Origin: Elymus sibiricus
Lineage: Eukaryota; Streptophyta; Magnoliopsida; Poales; Poaceae
Length of the DNA: 64,000 nt
Reading direction: 5' to 3'
Assembly (NCBI GenBank): GCA_039707655.1
Contig: CM077665.1
Location: 442,183,531 to 442,247,530, forward strand
Of this stretch, positions 48,076-60,949 are shown piece after piece. The position numbers were made by a program, and so were the translations under genes. The stretch's first letter is position 1. Each line of letters starts with the position of its first letter. The notes under the pieces are model-generated. The model ran no database searches and was not told where the DNA came from. It was given only the letters and a program-made list of their open reading frames with translations.

Positions 48076-51000
48076 GTGTTTCTATAGTGAGTTTTGGATG
48101 GCTCATAACTTGTGTCACGAGATTTCATTCATTATTGTGTTTGTTTAATCGGGCGCCGTTATAGTATAGGCCAATCTCGATATCGCAACTACCCCGAGGC
48201 CCCATGTGTCAGGGTCATTAGCTTATATCATGGGTCCGGTCCATGTCGCCAACACATACACATCCCAACGATCTATCCACTTATGGTCCAACCCAAGCAG
48301 CTAACACATGTGCATCCGCACAAGAATGCCGATATGAAGGAAACCAACAAAAGGATGGTGTCCCCTCACGTATGTGTTGCTGGCACGGATGGGGATGTTT
48401 TTTTTTTTTTTGAATAGTCTGGGTTACATACCACGTGTGTCACATGGTCACGGATGGGAATGTTGTTGCATCTATCTCCAAGAGTGTCTTTTACTTCCGA
48501 GTTGTGCCTAAATGCAATATGTGGCATATCATTTGCTATCAGCTCCACAGGCGTCTCGGAGCTTCACTGTCTATATGTATAACGAAAGAGAGCAATAAAT
48601 CGAAATGTGTGCTTGTTAATGACAACACATCTACTAGCACCCACTACCAGCTATGCCACAGAAAACGTCTTCGGTGTAGTAACACCACTAGAGGAATGAC
48701 AAAGGAAAATATCATTTGAATATGTGCAGTGATGTGTAGTTTTAATTGTCTTGTTGCATAGAAGCGAAATCATTCATAATTTGGATACTCACTCCGAAAG
48801 CTATTGTATTCTGAACTTTTACTCAAAAGATATGCCAAAGAAAAACCTTGTGTCCCTTCCTGTGCGGAAAAGAACACATGTTTGTACTTGTGTTACCACA
48901 ACCTGAGGATAAACTTTGAAGCGAACGCATAAATTTGACCCGTGAAAATAAACAATGTTGAATTTGTTGTTTTCGTTTTTCAAGCTATGTTTAAAATTTG
49001 GATACATATTATATCTACGTCGTAGATTATCTTTGGATATTTTGACAATGTCTAACATTTGAATTAATTCGCCTTTGCACCGGATGCATTATGCTTCCTA
49101 GTTCTGGATCGTGCTTTCTTCCTGACATTCCACATTGTCCCGGATCATTACAGGATCAAGGATGTCGATTAGGGTGGGGCAGTTTGAATAGGAGATTGCA
49201 AGTTTTAATTTAGTTTAGGGAATTGCATATATAAATAATATGTAAGTGTGACTACCTGAGACAACCTACATGATATGGCAACTAGCAAATAAAAATAAGA
49301 TAAAAAATGGTCAACACTAAGTAAGTAATGCACGAAGTCATAAAAATGACCAAAAGGGCTCAGAGTCGATGTTGATTAAAACATAAGTTAAAGTCGTTGG
49401 AATAACTTTAATATTTGTGGGAGACGCTTGGCACACCGAGTCAAAAACGACTAAGGTCCAGCCTTCTCCTGGTTAAGCTTCGGCCACAATACACAAGCAC
49501 AACCACCAAGGGTAGATCTGGAGGCCATCTCCAATTCTTTACAAATTCTCGGGGCAAATCCAGATTTTGATGCTCCCAGTGAACTCTAAACGCCTAAGGA
49601 TTCCCAAAACTCCTAAGCGTTAGGTATGAAAACTCAGAGGAAACAGATGAACCAAGTGTTGTTGCATTTGTTTCTTTACTTGTTAGCGAAAGCGAAACAC
49701 ATATGAAATCTTGTAAACAAATACGAAGCAACATTGCCGAAATGGAATACAAAGCTAACCTGGTGCGGCCACCTATACCAAAGTGAAAGGTTGCGCAAAC
49801 ATAGAAACCCCAACAACCATATAGAAAAATGCACACAAAATAACAAAAGAGTTCAAATGCGCACCAGCGAGGAGACGAGGAGGTGTGCCGGCGAGCATGC
49901 CTAGAGGATGTGAGTGGGAGGTGTGTAGTCGCCCGGGGGGGTGGGTGTAGGGAGGAGGATCACAAGACTAGTGGGGTAGGGGTTTGTTTTTGTGCGTATA
50001 GGAATCTGTTGTTTCCAGAGCGCATCTGTGCTAGGGTGGAATGGGCTATGCCGATAAGCGGAAATTTCTCCGCATAGTTTTACTGAAATTTCTATTCATA
50101 TTGAAGTTTCACCAGAAAGCGCCATTCTATCTCCATTCCATTATAAAATATCCAGTCTGGTTCTGTTATTTAAATTTCATTTCCGATTACGTATTTACGG
50201 TCTGTTTTTTCCTGAATAGATGAAATGTTTCTGCCTAGTTTTCATCCTAGAAAGAAGCATGAAAACCCACACATTAGGTCTGTTTATGAAACGTAGATAG
50301 TACAAAATCCAAATTACAAATATTGCAAACATTGCATTGCTTTATATATCAATATATTAGATTGAGGTGCATGATGTTTTAACTGGTAAAGATAAATTAT
50401 GCTAGAAAACTCAACAAAAAGTATTCATCCTTTAATTTGGTATGCCATCTTTTAATTAACGAAGCATAGGCGACGGATCTTCATAACTATGGCTAAGTGG
50501 ATCACGGTTAATGGCGTACATATACCATTTGAGCCGTTATAAAACTTTAAAATTATAATGTATCTAGGACGCATCTAGATGTGTCCTAGTTATTGCACAT
50601 CTAAATGACTCAATCAAGCATAAAAAGAAAAAGAAAGTGAAAATCTCTCCCATTTTTTGGGAGGCTACCAACTGCATAGCCGTCCCTCCCTAGCCGCCCC
50701 CGCGTCGCCCCTGCTCGAGCGACTCGGGCGAGACGAAACCCTAGCCGCCGGGGGATCTTCTTCCTTCCCCCCTCCCTTCGCCTTCGCCGAAGGACACCGC
50801 TGGCCTATAGCCCGGGGGCCGACGGCGGTGGCGGGGGCCTTCTCTCATGCGCCATGGGGATGGTGCGGAGCCCCGCTGCGTGAGGAGGTGCGGCCGATCG
50901 GGCCTTGGCGGCGCGGCGAGCGTTCCTGCCTTGACCGGCGGCGGCACGACGGTTGGCTCTGCCTCAGGCGACAATGGTTGTGGGCGCGACGGACGACCGT

Positions 51001-53584
51001 CGGGCAGCGACGTCGGCTGCGTTTGGCGGCGACGGGCCATCTGGCCCTGGATCAGCGGCGGCAGAATGGACGGCCTGCTGGACGGGTCGGCGCCATGCGT
51101 GGTCTGGCCTTCGGATAGATCTAATCTGGCCGGTGCGGCCTACTCGTTGCGCGGCGGCTCAGATCGGTGGCGACCCATGCACACGATGCTTGATGGATGT
51201 TCGTCGAGCGGATCTGGGTGAAAACCTCGTTCTCGGCTTGTTGCCAGGACCAACAATGGCGGCACTTTGGTGTCACTCCCCCTTGGGGGCGTCATTCTTG
51301 GAGGTGTACACGAGTTCGAGGGACCAGTGGACGGCTTCTTTGGTGGAGCGGTGCTTCATCTAACACATTGATGGCGACGGATCTCAGCGGCGTGGCTCAG
51401 TGGAGATTCGGCGTCCGATGCACGGAGATGGATCGCGTAGGAAGAGGACGATGTCTGGCGTCATGGTGGCGTTGATGGCAGAGAGGCCTGGCAAGGTCGG
51501 TGCGTTAGGTTCTTCTCTGAAGATGGATTGGTGGAAGACAGCGGCGACAGCACATGAGAGTGCGTCAGACCGGTTTGTACCCCAAACCCAGTATGTGGCT
51601 GGGTTGGGGCCTCCGGCTTTAGATGTCAGGCTTTCGTGCGATGTCTGTTTGGTATTAGGCTCGGACTATCGACACCCCTTCATCAAATGGATAGAAGTAG
51701 CGATAGTTGTTGCTAACATGGTGGCTTCAGACTACCTGATGTACTATTTTATAAGGTCTTTATATATAATCAATAAAATAGCTGCATGCATCGTCGAGAT
51801 GGCTGGGGGTAATCTTCCTTTTCTAAAAAAAATAAGCACACCATGTTAATCAGCTATAGTTAGCTCTGCAAAAAAACATCTCTACTTGGCAAATCCGTGC
51901 CTCCAATATTTTCGTAGCATGTGTAGAGGACACAGTTATATACTAACTCGGTTCTTAAATATAAGTCTTTTTAAAGATTTCACTGTTGGACTGCATGCGG
52001 ATGTATATAGACATATTTAGAGTGAAGATTCACTCATTTTGTTCCGTATGTATTTTTTATTAGAATGTCTAAAAACAACTTATATTTAGGAACGGAGAGA
52101 GTATTTTCTTAGCAGTATATGCCTGCCTTTGGTAGCGTGAGTGCGGTGTTAATATATCTGATGCCATATTGATGTTCATTTCGTCATCAACAGGGCTATC
52201 TAGTAGGAAATCCGGCAACAGGTGAAAGGATCGACGAAAGCTCCAAAGTCCCATTTGCTCACGGATTTGGTATGATATCAGATCAATTATATGAGGTAAT
52301 TAACCTCACCTGTATCCACTATTCCCGTTCGTCTGCTCATACACATACAACCATACATGTCAAAACTGTTGTGGTACAAATAGTACTCATCATAGTATAA
52401 ATTTCTTTCATACAGACAATATTGAGTCATTGTCAAGGACAAGACTACAAGAGTCCTACAAGCGTGCTGTGTGCCAAAGCTCTGGGTACTTTCCATAGTG
52501 TAAGGATAACTTTTATTTACTCCATAAACATGAAGAAAGTATATGATGGAGCACTGAAGGTTACAGCGGTTCCAAATAATCCCATTGCAGCTCCTCTCCG
52601 AAGTTAAGCCGCCCCAGATTTTGACGGTCAAATGCGGTTTTTCATCTGCTGGACCGCATGCGGAGACGGGCGATTCGGCTGGCGCTGGCAGGAAGATCTT
52701 AAGGGAGGAAGCGGCTGGAATCAAAATGGGGAACCGGCTGAAACACCCGCCAGTTCGTCCTCCACTTGACTGCATTGTAAGTCAGCATCATGCGTGTATG
52801 CCTCTATCCTTTATGTGCTCCCCGTTCATTGGGCTGACCCGATCATGCATGCATGCATGATGGATCAGGACTACGCCCACTACCTGTCGTATTTCTGGGC
52901 GAACGACGAGCGCACCCGGGACGCCCTCGGCGTCAAGGCCGGCACCGTGGACGAGTGGGTGAGGTGCCAAGATGGCGGCGTCCCGTACACCAGGGACATC
53001 GCGAGCAGCATCAAGTATCACCGGAACGTTACGGCCAACGGCTACCGCGCGCTTGTATACAGGTCCTGACATTTTGGCCTGTTACTACGGCATGAGAAAC
53101 TGGGATCGGTTGGAGCGAGCTAACTGGAAGATCTGAGTGTTATTCTGATGGGGTTTTGCTTGGTGTCAATGGCAGCGGCGACCACGATTCGGTGGTGCCG
53201 CACCTGGGGACGCAGGCGTGGGTGAGATCGCTCGGCTTCCCCATCGCCGACGACTGGAGGGCATGGCATCTCCATGGCCAGTCTGCCGGGTTCGTCGTCG
53301 TCTCCTTCTCGTTGCATGCTCTGTTTATTTCACTCACTAACAATGATTGCTCTGCCTTCTCTTCCCTGGGTTTGCAGATTCACTATAGCTTACTCCAACA
53401 ACATGACATTCGCGACCGTAAAGGTAACATTTTCTGTGTGAGTTTATGGTGCGCGTGGTTATTGGTGGATTACCGGTTCTCGTTCGGATTTGGTTTTCAG
53501 GGTGGTGGTCACACGGCGCCTGAGTACGAGCCTGAGAGGTGCTTCGCCATGTTCAGTCGTTGGATACTGAATCAACCACTCTAG
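46769..53584 (+). CDS. SCPL gene 3: serine carboxypeptidase-like protein, 13 exons, intact
   Basis: Exons: 46769-46926, 47020-47165, 47258-47334, 47425-47547, 47655-47757, 47842-47879, 52194-52295, 52416-52499, 52591-52776, 52869-53062, 53176-53289, 53378-53423, 53501-53584. The 484-residue product appears identical to gene 2, with the same signal peptide, triad (Ser187, Asp408, His461) and LTGGDHCT oxyanion variant. Its 5' half, including both microhomology deletions in introns 5 and 6, is almost the same as gene 2. Its 3' half and downstream spacer differ more from genes 1 and 2, and it lacks the Copia insertion downstream. I read it as one parent of the crossover that made gene 2. Expression cannot be judged, but the promoter is nearly the same as that of gene 2. 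Confidence 0.92.
48018..48075. repeat. (TTA)n microsatellite, intron 6 of gene 3
   Basis: About 19 uninterrupted units. Confidence 0.95.
50561..50636. mobile_element. Left arm of the inverted-repeat MITE, gene 3 intron 6
   Basis: Same truncated remnant as in gene 2, with the same deletion junction. Confidence 0.6.
50637..51829 (+). mobile_element. Head-less retroposon, intron 6 of gene 3
   Basis: Same as 27508-28700. The right-hand 15-bp repeat is at 51830-51844. Confidence 0.8.
51943..52101. mobile_element. Stowaway MITE, intron 6 of gene 3
   Basis: 159 bp with TA flanks, same insertion as in genes 1 and 2. Confidence 0.9.
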
Positions 53585-54214
53585 TCTATTGCATTATGTA
53601 TTGTGCAAAACGAAAACCATGTACATGTAGTTCCCACGAAACAAACATGCACATGCAGGATGTGTTGATGACTTTGCGTTGGGGTCATCTCCCCGGTACG
53701 CGGGTTGAATATACGATTCCTTTTGTGAGAAGCTGGTTTCTAGAGGTTTTGGCAAGAAACATACGGTACTAGACGTGTCTGTTTGATAAGTCATGTAGCT
53801 TCCATTTTGCACCATATAGAGTGTTGTCTTTTGCAAAACATTCTCATTTTTTTAAGATTACCTTCAGCGGTAGCTTCCATACTTCTATTTTAAATTTTCA
53901 TTAGGGCATATGTAACACGATCCTAAAACCGCCCACAATCGTTCACACGTTTGTATGTGTTTTGTCATCCAACGGGGGCTGTATTGGTCCGCCGACCGGT
54001 TCGGACGCATTTTTTCTGCCAACCCGAGACAAACTGGGGGTGGCTTTGCAGGCGTCCGGACCTCGGTCACACCCGTTTTGATGATCATGGCCCACTAAAA
54101 AATCACACCCGCCGCTTCCGCGCTTTCCATCGAACGTCTACGCCGCTTGTCGCACCGCATACATATGTTGTATACTGCGGGCTGAATGTATGTTGTACCT
54201 GCGTTTCCCTCTCG

Positions 54215-55251
54215 CAAAGCTTGTGCCGCGTCGACGATCGCTTAAGCATCTGAAACTGCCGGCTGAAGTGGGACTGGGCGTCGTCGTGCACTGCTAGATA
54301 CTGCCGGCGACTCGGCGTGTCGGCTCTTACTCCGACTCTGGTGAGGGGTTGAATGAAGTCGGTGCTTGCTATGAGAATAGTTTGCCTGCTGGACCACTGC
54401 ACTTTTGAGCATCTCGATGGCGTTCCTACCCTCAATATCAGTCGGGGTATTCCCCGTAATCGGGATCGCAGCGAGATTGTGGGTCGTCGCCTGCATATTG
54501 TCAACTGGGTTAGAATAATGACCCGACGGAGTATGAAAACGTCGAGGTGATTGCCGAGCCGTGTTTTGCTGATAAGCCGGCCCGATTGCACTTGGAGGCA
54601 CTCCTCGCGTCAATTGGGGTATGACAGGTGTCTCTCTAGGCGCGTCGGTTCCTGCTCCTCGAGCGGGTGCATCCCGCGGCGTTTCAAACAAACGAGTCGG
54701 CTCGAAGGTTGGCGGTAGGCGACTCTGATGCCTTCTCGCGTAAATAATGGAGTTCTCGTTCTGACGAAAACCGAGGTGAATTGCCTCTGTCTGCAAATGC
54801 TCAGTCTCACTGAGGATGCGGGCCTACAACTCCGTCATGGGAGTGTTTTCCGCATTGATGTCATCCTAGACCTTGGCCATCTGCTCACGAAGCTTTGTAA
54901 CCTCCGCGTTGCGCTCAGCCGCATTCTCTATGGTTACCCGAGTTGCCAATAAGGTGCCAGGGCAGTTGCCAGTTCCATCAGTGCCTGGGCCGGCGCTTTG
55001 CTCGAGTCGGCTCCATCAGGAGCCGGTGCGTCGCCCTCGGCCGCAGTACCAGCAGCCGTGGAATTTTGAATAATCGTGGTCCCGGCCGTGTGGTTATTCC
55101 CTGCCATATAGACGGCCGCTCGGCGAGGCGGCTTGAGAACCTCTGGGTCGATCTCGTCATCGAAATAGCCCCCAAGCCGTTCTTCTAAAAGCGGAAGAAT
55201 CAACTCGGTTTTGCCGACCGAGGATTCGCTATCAGAGTAGAAAAGGGTATC
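54215..55251 (-). pseudogene. Gypsy gag fragment without Copia insertion (spacer 3)
   Basis: Here the two gag pieces that Copia separates in spacers 1 and 2 are directly joined, giving a continuous frame at 54242-54796 and another ending at the solo LTR. The site CCCGC occurs once, at 54673-54677, and is the empty Copia target. The LTR flank carries GTATC (55247-55251). Stops separate the frames, so the gag is dead. Confidence 0.8.
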
Positions 55252-57098
55252 TGTTGGGGAACGTTGCATGGGAAACAAAAAATTTCCTACGCACACGCAA
55301 GATCTATCCATGGTGATGAGCATCTACGAGGGGGAGAGTGGATCTACATACCCTTGTAGATCGCTAAGCGGGAAGCATTGAGAAACGCGGTTGATGTAGT
55401 CGAACGTCTTCGCGATCCAAATCGCTAGCCGTCCCGCGATCCAATCACGATCCGTCCTGCGATCCAATCATGAACCGTCCCGTGATCCAATCACGGTCCT
55501 TCCGATCTAGCGCCGAACGGACGGCACCTCCGCGTTCAGCACACGTACAGCTCGATGACGATCTCCGCCTTCTTGATCCAGCAAGAAGGAGCGGAGAGGT
55601 AGATGAGTTCTCCGCCAGCACAACGGCGTGGTGGCCGTGGTGGTGGAGCTGTCCCGGCAGGGCTTCGCCAAGCACAACCGAGACGATCTAGTGGAGAACA
55701 GATCTAGAGGGAGAGAGAGGCAGCCGTGGCTTTTCAGGTGAGGGCTGCCCTCAAATCCTCTAGTATATATAGGAGGAAAGGAGGGGAGGAGGCAGCCCAA
55801 AATCCTCCACCAAGGAAGGTTCGGCCGAACCATAGGGGAGGAGTCCTCCCCCAACTAGGACTCCTCCTCCCACAAGGGAGGTGGATTCTTGGGAGGACTC
55901 CTTCCCACTTGGCCTCCTGCTTTCCTATTTCGCATGGGCCCCTTAGGGGCTGGCCGGCCAGCCCACCAGGGGCTGGTGCGCTACCCCCTAGGCTCATGTG
56001 GCCCTTGGGGTGAGTGGGCCTCTCCCGGTGGACCCCCGGAACCCTCCCGGCACTCCCGGTACACTACCGGTGACGCCCGAACTTTTTCCGGTGACCAAAA
56101 CGGGACTTCCTATATATCAATCTTTACCTCCGGACCATTCCGGAGCTCCTCGTGACGTCTGGATCTCATCCGGGACTCCGAACAACTTTCGGTCACCAAC
56201 ATACATAACTCAATACTACCGAAACGTCACCGAACGTTAAGTGTGCAGACCCTGCGGGTTCGAGAACTATGTAGACATGACCGAGACACCTCTACGGTCA
56301 ATAACCAATAGCGGGACCTGGATGCCCATATTGGCTCCTACATATTCTACGAAGATCTTTATCGGTTGAACCTCTATGTCAAGGATTCAGTTAATCCCGT
56401 ATGTTGTTTCCTTTGTTTCTTCGGTATGTTATTTGCCCGAGATTCGATCGTCGGTATCTCTATACCTAGTTCAATCTCGTTACCGGCAAGTCTCTTTACT
56501 CGTTCCGTAATACAAGATCCTGTGGCTAACCCTTTAGTCACTTTGCTTGCAAGGCTCATTGTGATGTTGTATTACCGAGTGGGCCCTGAGATAGCTCTCC
56601 GTCACACGGAGTAACAAATCTCAGTCTTGATCCATGCCAACCCAACAGACACCCTCGGAGATACCTGTAGAGCACATTTATAGTCACCCAGTTACGTTGC
56701 GACGTTTGATACACACAAGGTACTCCTCCGGTGTCAGTGAGTTGCATGACCTCATGGTCATAGGAACAGATACTTGACATGCAGAAAACTATAGCAATAA
56801 ACTGACACGATCATATGCTATGTTTATAGTTTGGGTCTTGTCCATCACATCATTCTCCTAATGATGTGATCCCGTTATGAAATGACATCTCATGTCCATG
56901 GCTAGGAAACCTTGACCATCTTTTATCAACGAGCTAGTCTATTAGAGGCATACTAGGGACACAGTGTTGTCTATGTACCCACACATGTATCTGAGTTTCA
57001 AATCAATACAATTATAGCATGGATAATAAACGATTATCATGAACAAGGAAATATGATAATAACTAATTTATTCTTGCCTCTAGGGCATATTTCCAACA
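55252..57098 (-). mobile_element. Solo LTR of an Angela/BARE1-related element (spacer 3)
   Basis: 1,847 bp with GTATC duplications (55247-55251 and 57099-57103). Same insertion as in the other spacers but the most diverged in sequence. Confidence 0.93.
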
Positions 57099-57376
57099 GT
57101 ATCATCGCCAGATGCGTAATTTCCTGGCAGATCGACTCCTTGAGTGAAGCCAATGAAGACATGAGTCCGGCCGGCTTGCGCCTGGCTAGGTTGAGAGCGA
57201 CGAGCCGGCTCGACGATGTCGGTAAAGATGTTCGACTCTGACCCTGAATCGCCAATCTTGTCGATGAAGACGTGGATCTTGCCGAAGGGGATCCGTCACC
57301 TGTACTCGATTGAGTCAGCCTCGGAACCCCAGCTAGAGTCGTCGATGTAGAGCTTGCCACGATGGCTCTTCATCAT
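57099..57376 (-). pseudogene. Gypsy gag N-terminus (spacer 3)
   Basis: Start at 57376 on the minus strand with the segment MMKSHRGKLYID (His where the others have Arg). The same early stop is present. Confidence 0.78.
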
Positions 57377-57464
57377 CCGGCCGATTGCGTATCCCTTGAT
57401 CCCTGGGAGAGCTCCCTCCAAGAACTCAACACCACCGTGCGCAGGCCCCACGATGGGCGCCAAC

Positions 57465-57946
57465 TGTCATGGTTTTGTCATGGCAGATGTCCTCATGAAA
57501 GGACTAACTCTAGGAGCCGTCGCAACTAGGTGGTCGCTTTAACGGGGTTGATCGGGAACGAAGCACACGAGTTTACCCAGGTTCGGCACGTCGTGGTGGA
57601 GGTAAAGAACTACTTCCTACTTGATTGATATTGATGGTAGTCTTGATTATAAGGGTGCGGAATCGCTAAACTAGATCTCGAGAGATTGTAACTTAGTCTT
57701 TTCGTCCCAGGGATTCCCCTTTATATAACAGGTTGCACCCCTAGGGTTACAGGAGAATCCAGGTTATACTTGTAAACTCGTATCCTAATCTAACTCTTAT
57801 TTCTCTAGTCTCCTGAATTAGGGAACTACCCCCTCCTAGGCCTTCTCCGCAAGCCGGCCCACAGGGCTCCTCCTTGAGCCGGCTCGTGGGCAAGTCTTGC
57901 TATGAGTCGGCCGCCTCTTCCTCGTCGTACTATCTTGACCTGGACA
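57465..57946 (-). repeat. Gypsy LTR (spacer 3)
   Basis: 482 bp, same ends as the other two copies. Confidence 0.65.
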
Positions 57947-58311
57947 GGGAGTGGCTCGTATGCTATGTTCGAGAGAGAAGCCTCTAGCGAAAACTATGGC
58001 CCCCGGGTCTACTTAAGCATATTTACTAAAACCCTAAAAATACTTTGCTGCAATTTATTTTCTGTTATTTAATTTTTATATTTATATTTTCTATCTATCA
58101 TTATTTAATCCTTGCAAATAACAAGTTCAAGGGGCTTGACAACCCTCTTGCCCGTGTTGGGTGCAAGTGTTTGATTCTGTGTGTGTAGGTGCTATCGAAG
58201 GGGGTTTGCTTGATTCTCCTATTGATTCGATAACCTTGGTTCTCATTGAGGGAAATATTTATCTCTATTGTACTGCATCTTCTCTCCTCTTCGGGAAAAA
58301 ACCGAACGCAG
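57947..58311 (+). mobile_element. Fragment of a second retroelement (spacer 3)
   Basis: Equivalent of 20608-20973; non-coding. Confidence 0.45.
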
Positions 58312-58991
58312 TTTACAAGTAGCAACTGCACAATTGACACGGTGGTGGAGCCCATGCTTGATGAGCTGCACGTCGAGGAGCGCCGAACTCACGTGTGTGG
58401 TGGACTCACGTTGCTCGACGAAAGAGTAGGAGGGGCGGGGAGGGAGGGGACAGAGACAAGGCCGTGGCACACATGGGTCGGATCTGGCATGATACTGTGC
58501 TGCAGCAAGTGGATCCCATCGGATTGGCACATGGCAAAGCGGAGGAGGGATGTCAGGGGAGGTCGCAGTGGTCGACGCTCACGACCACCCGCATGGGAGG
58601 GGGTGGAGCTCACCCATGGCGCACCCACCGGCATGAAGCCATAGATCCGCGCATCCCTAATCCTCCATTTTTCCCCTTCGGTTGTAGCCATGACGATGGT
58701 GGACGGCGATGGGTGAATCTTATGCACAGAAGGGGAGCCCGCAGCCCTGCTGCTTGTCGAGATGCCCCATGCACCCCAACCTAACCCCTATCTCTCGGGA
58801 TCCAACTATGCCTCCATGGCCCTACGCCGACGACGTCAGTGGAAGGTGGGAATACCCTTATCAATGTAAGTCACACCGAGACCGATTTTTTGTCCAAAAA
58901 ATGTTAGGAATGAAATTGAACCGAGTCAAATGTGTTCGGAATTTTGGGAAGAACCGTTGTAGTTAATGACAAGTGGGATGTACATGTAAGT

Positions 58992-59262
58992 CTAGTCACA
59001 GTGAGAGTATTATAGGTAGTATTATGCATGCCAACTAGGCAATTTTGCTAAGGTGTGTCACACAACTAAACCATGAAAGAGGGGGTTTAGTATACGATAT
59101 GATATTGTATCATATTAAATGATGTACTAGTTTGTGTCATGCATTTCAATAAATGAGATCTTCAATAACAACCTATAAAACAATGCATTATGAAGATAGC
59201 ATCATACACTAGTCGCGCTCACGCCTAAAGATATGATATATGATACGTCCCATTGTAACCAG
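58992..59262. mobile_element. MITE with CTAGTCACAGTG ends (spacer 3)
   Basis: Same element as 21654-21927, with small indels and a mutated right terminus (AACCAG for AACTAG). Confidence 0.65.
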
Positions 59263-59324
59263 CCAGAAAAATTCATCTTGTCTTTTTAACCAATCTAAGT
59301 TTGTGTTTTGCCTTCACGGACTTA

Positions 59325-60665
59325 GAGCATCTATAGTCGAGTGCCCCAAACCCGTCTCAAACACCCGGGCGGGCGTACTCATCACTGACCGGTCACAAAA
59401 AACCGATCCACCCGGGCGTCTCAATCTGGCCTCAAACGCCCGGGCTCTCCGGCGCCCCTCATATTCAGCCCAAATATAAGGTGGATATGGGGCGGCACGG
59501 GTGCGGCCGCCACGTCGAACCTGACAGGCCCAGTCGACCATCGACCCCACGATTGTCCCACATAAAACCCCAATCCGCCCCCTTTTTCGAACTCAAGCTC
59601 ACTCACTCCCGTCTCTCGCTTCGTCCCCTCCTGTCCCCTCTTCGATTCCGATTCAATCCTGGGACATGTCGAGCTCGAGCAGCCACTTCGGCTCCAACCT
59701 TGACGTTGACGAGGAGTTGGCCCTCCGCATTGCCTCGGAGCGATCCAAGGTGGACACAAGGGGCACCTCCGGATCTGGACCGTCGCCGCTCCCACGTTGG
59801 CGCAGTGCGGACCCCGGAGATGGCCCCTCCCGGCCCATGCGTAGCTCTGCTAGGGCAGCACAGCTGCGTCGCCCCCTTTCGCCGCCGGCTGCTCCTTCAC
59901 GCGGGCAGCGGTGGGTGCTAGTGCCCGCTCCGTCGGCCCGCATATGCACTCCAGAATAGGAGTCGCGCGCCGCCAGCCGTGAGAGGTAGCGGGCAAGTGA
60001 GAGGAACGCGGCGGAGCCCGGGGAGGATGAGCGGCTCCTCGCTCGAGTTTAACGCCGGTCGCTGGCAACGATGGAGACGGGCGCTTGCCGCCTGCGATGA
60101 AAGAATGCGAAGGCGCTCTGACTTGTCATTGAGCAATTGGAGCCCGAGGCGGAGGAGGCGGCTGCGGTGGCCAAGTTGAAGCGGCATCAGGACATGGCCG
60201 TCTGTCGGATGAAGGGGTTGATTGTCTCACCCACTCCTCGTCCGGCGACAACGACGACCACAACTCCACCTCCTTCGACGACGATCAAGATCCTTCACCA
60301 CCTGCGGACGCCTACAACCGCGCCACCGACCAGAAGGGTAAAGACCAGGAGAGGAAGTGGTGAAGACACTCCTCCGTTTATTATCGTTTTTAGTTGTTGA
60401 AGTTAAGAACTTGTGAGGCAATGAACTCCGATGATGTACGGTTGGTTTATGTGCAATTGGTTGTCTGTATGATGCCGATTTCGTTGCTCGTTGTTTGATC
60501 ACGTAGGTTAGTTCATCACGTTGCATGCGTAGTATGAATATAAGGTATCGGCTACCAGGTTCGTGGATGTGGAATGCATTATTTGAGATGTGACCGGTCA
60601 ATGTCCGCGGGCACGTCCACGTGCGTTTGAGGAGCCGGATTTGACGAGTTCTGCTGTAGATGCTC
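59325..60665. mobile_element. PIF/Harbinger-type element upstream of SCPL gene 4
   Basis: 1,341 bp between TTA repeats (59322-59324 and 60666-60668), with the decayed ORF from 59666. Confidence 0.8.
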
Positions 60666-60949
60666 TTATATGCATACGTAGCACGCTTCATATCTCCTGC
60701 TCTTGTCTCTAGATTGACCGGATGCTTCTTCTCGAGATAACTAGCCACGCGCTCAGGCCTATGGCTGGCTCATGATATATACAGTATATTTGGAAAAGTA
60801 CCCTACAGATCGTGCTCAGGGCACGTATTGCGCAGATAGCCCTGAAGGACCTGCCTTGTTGTACATCTCTCTCGGCCTCTTAGTACAGAGATTAAGGAGC
60901 ACAGATCAAACAGAAGCGGCTGCCCACTACACTACCAGTATCTCGTAGG

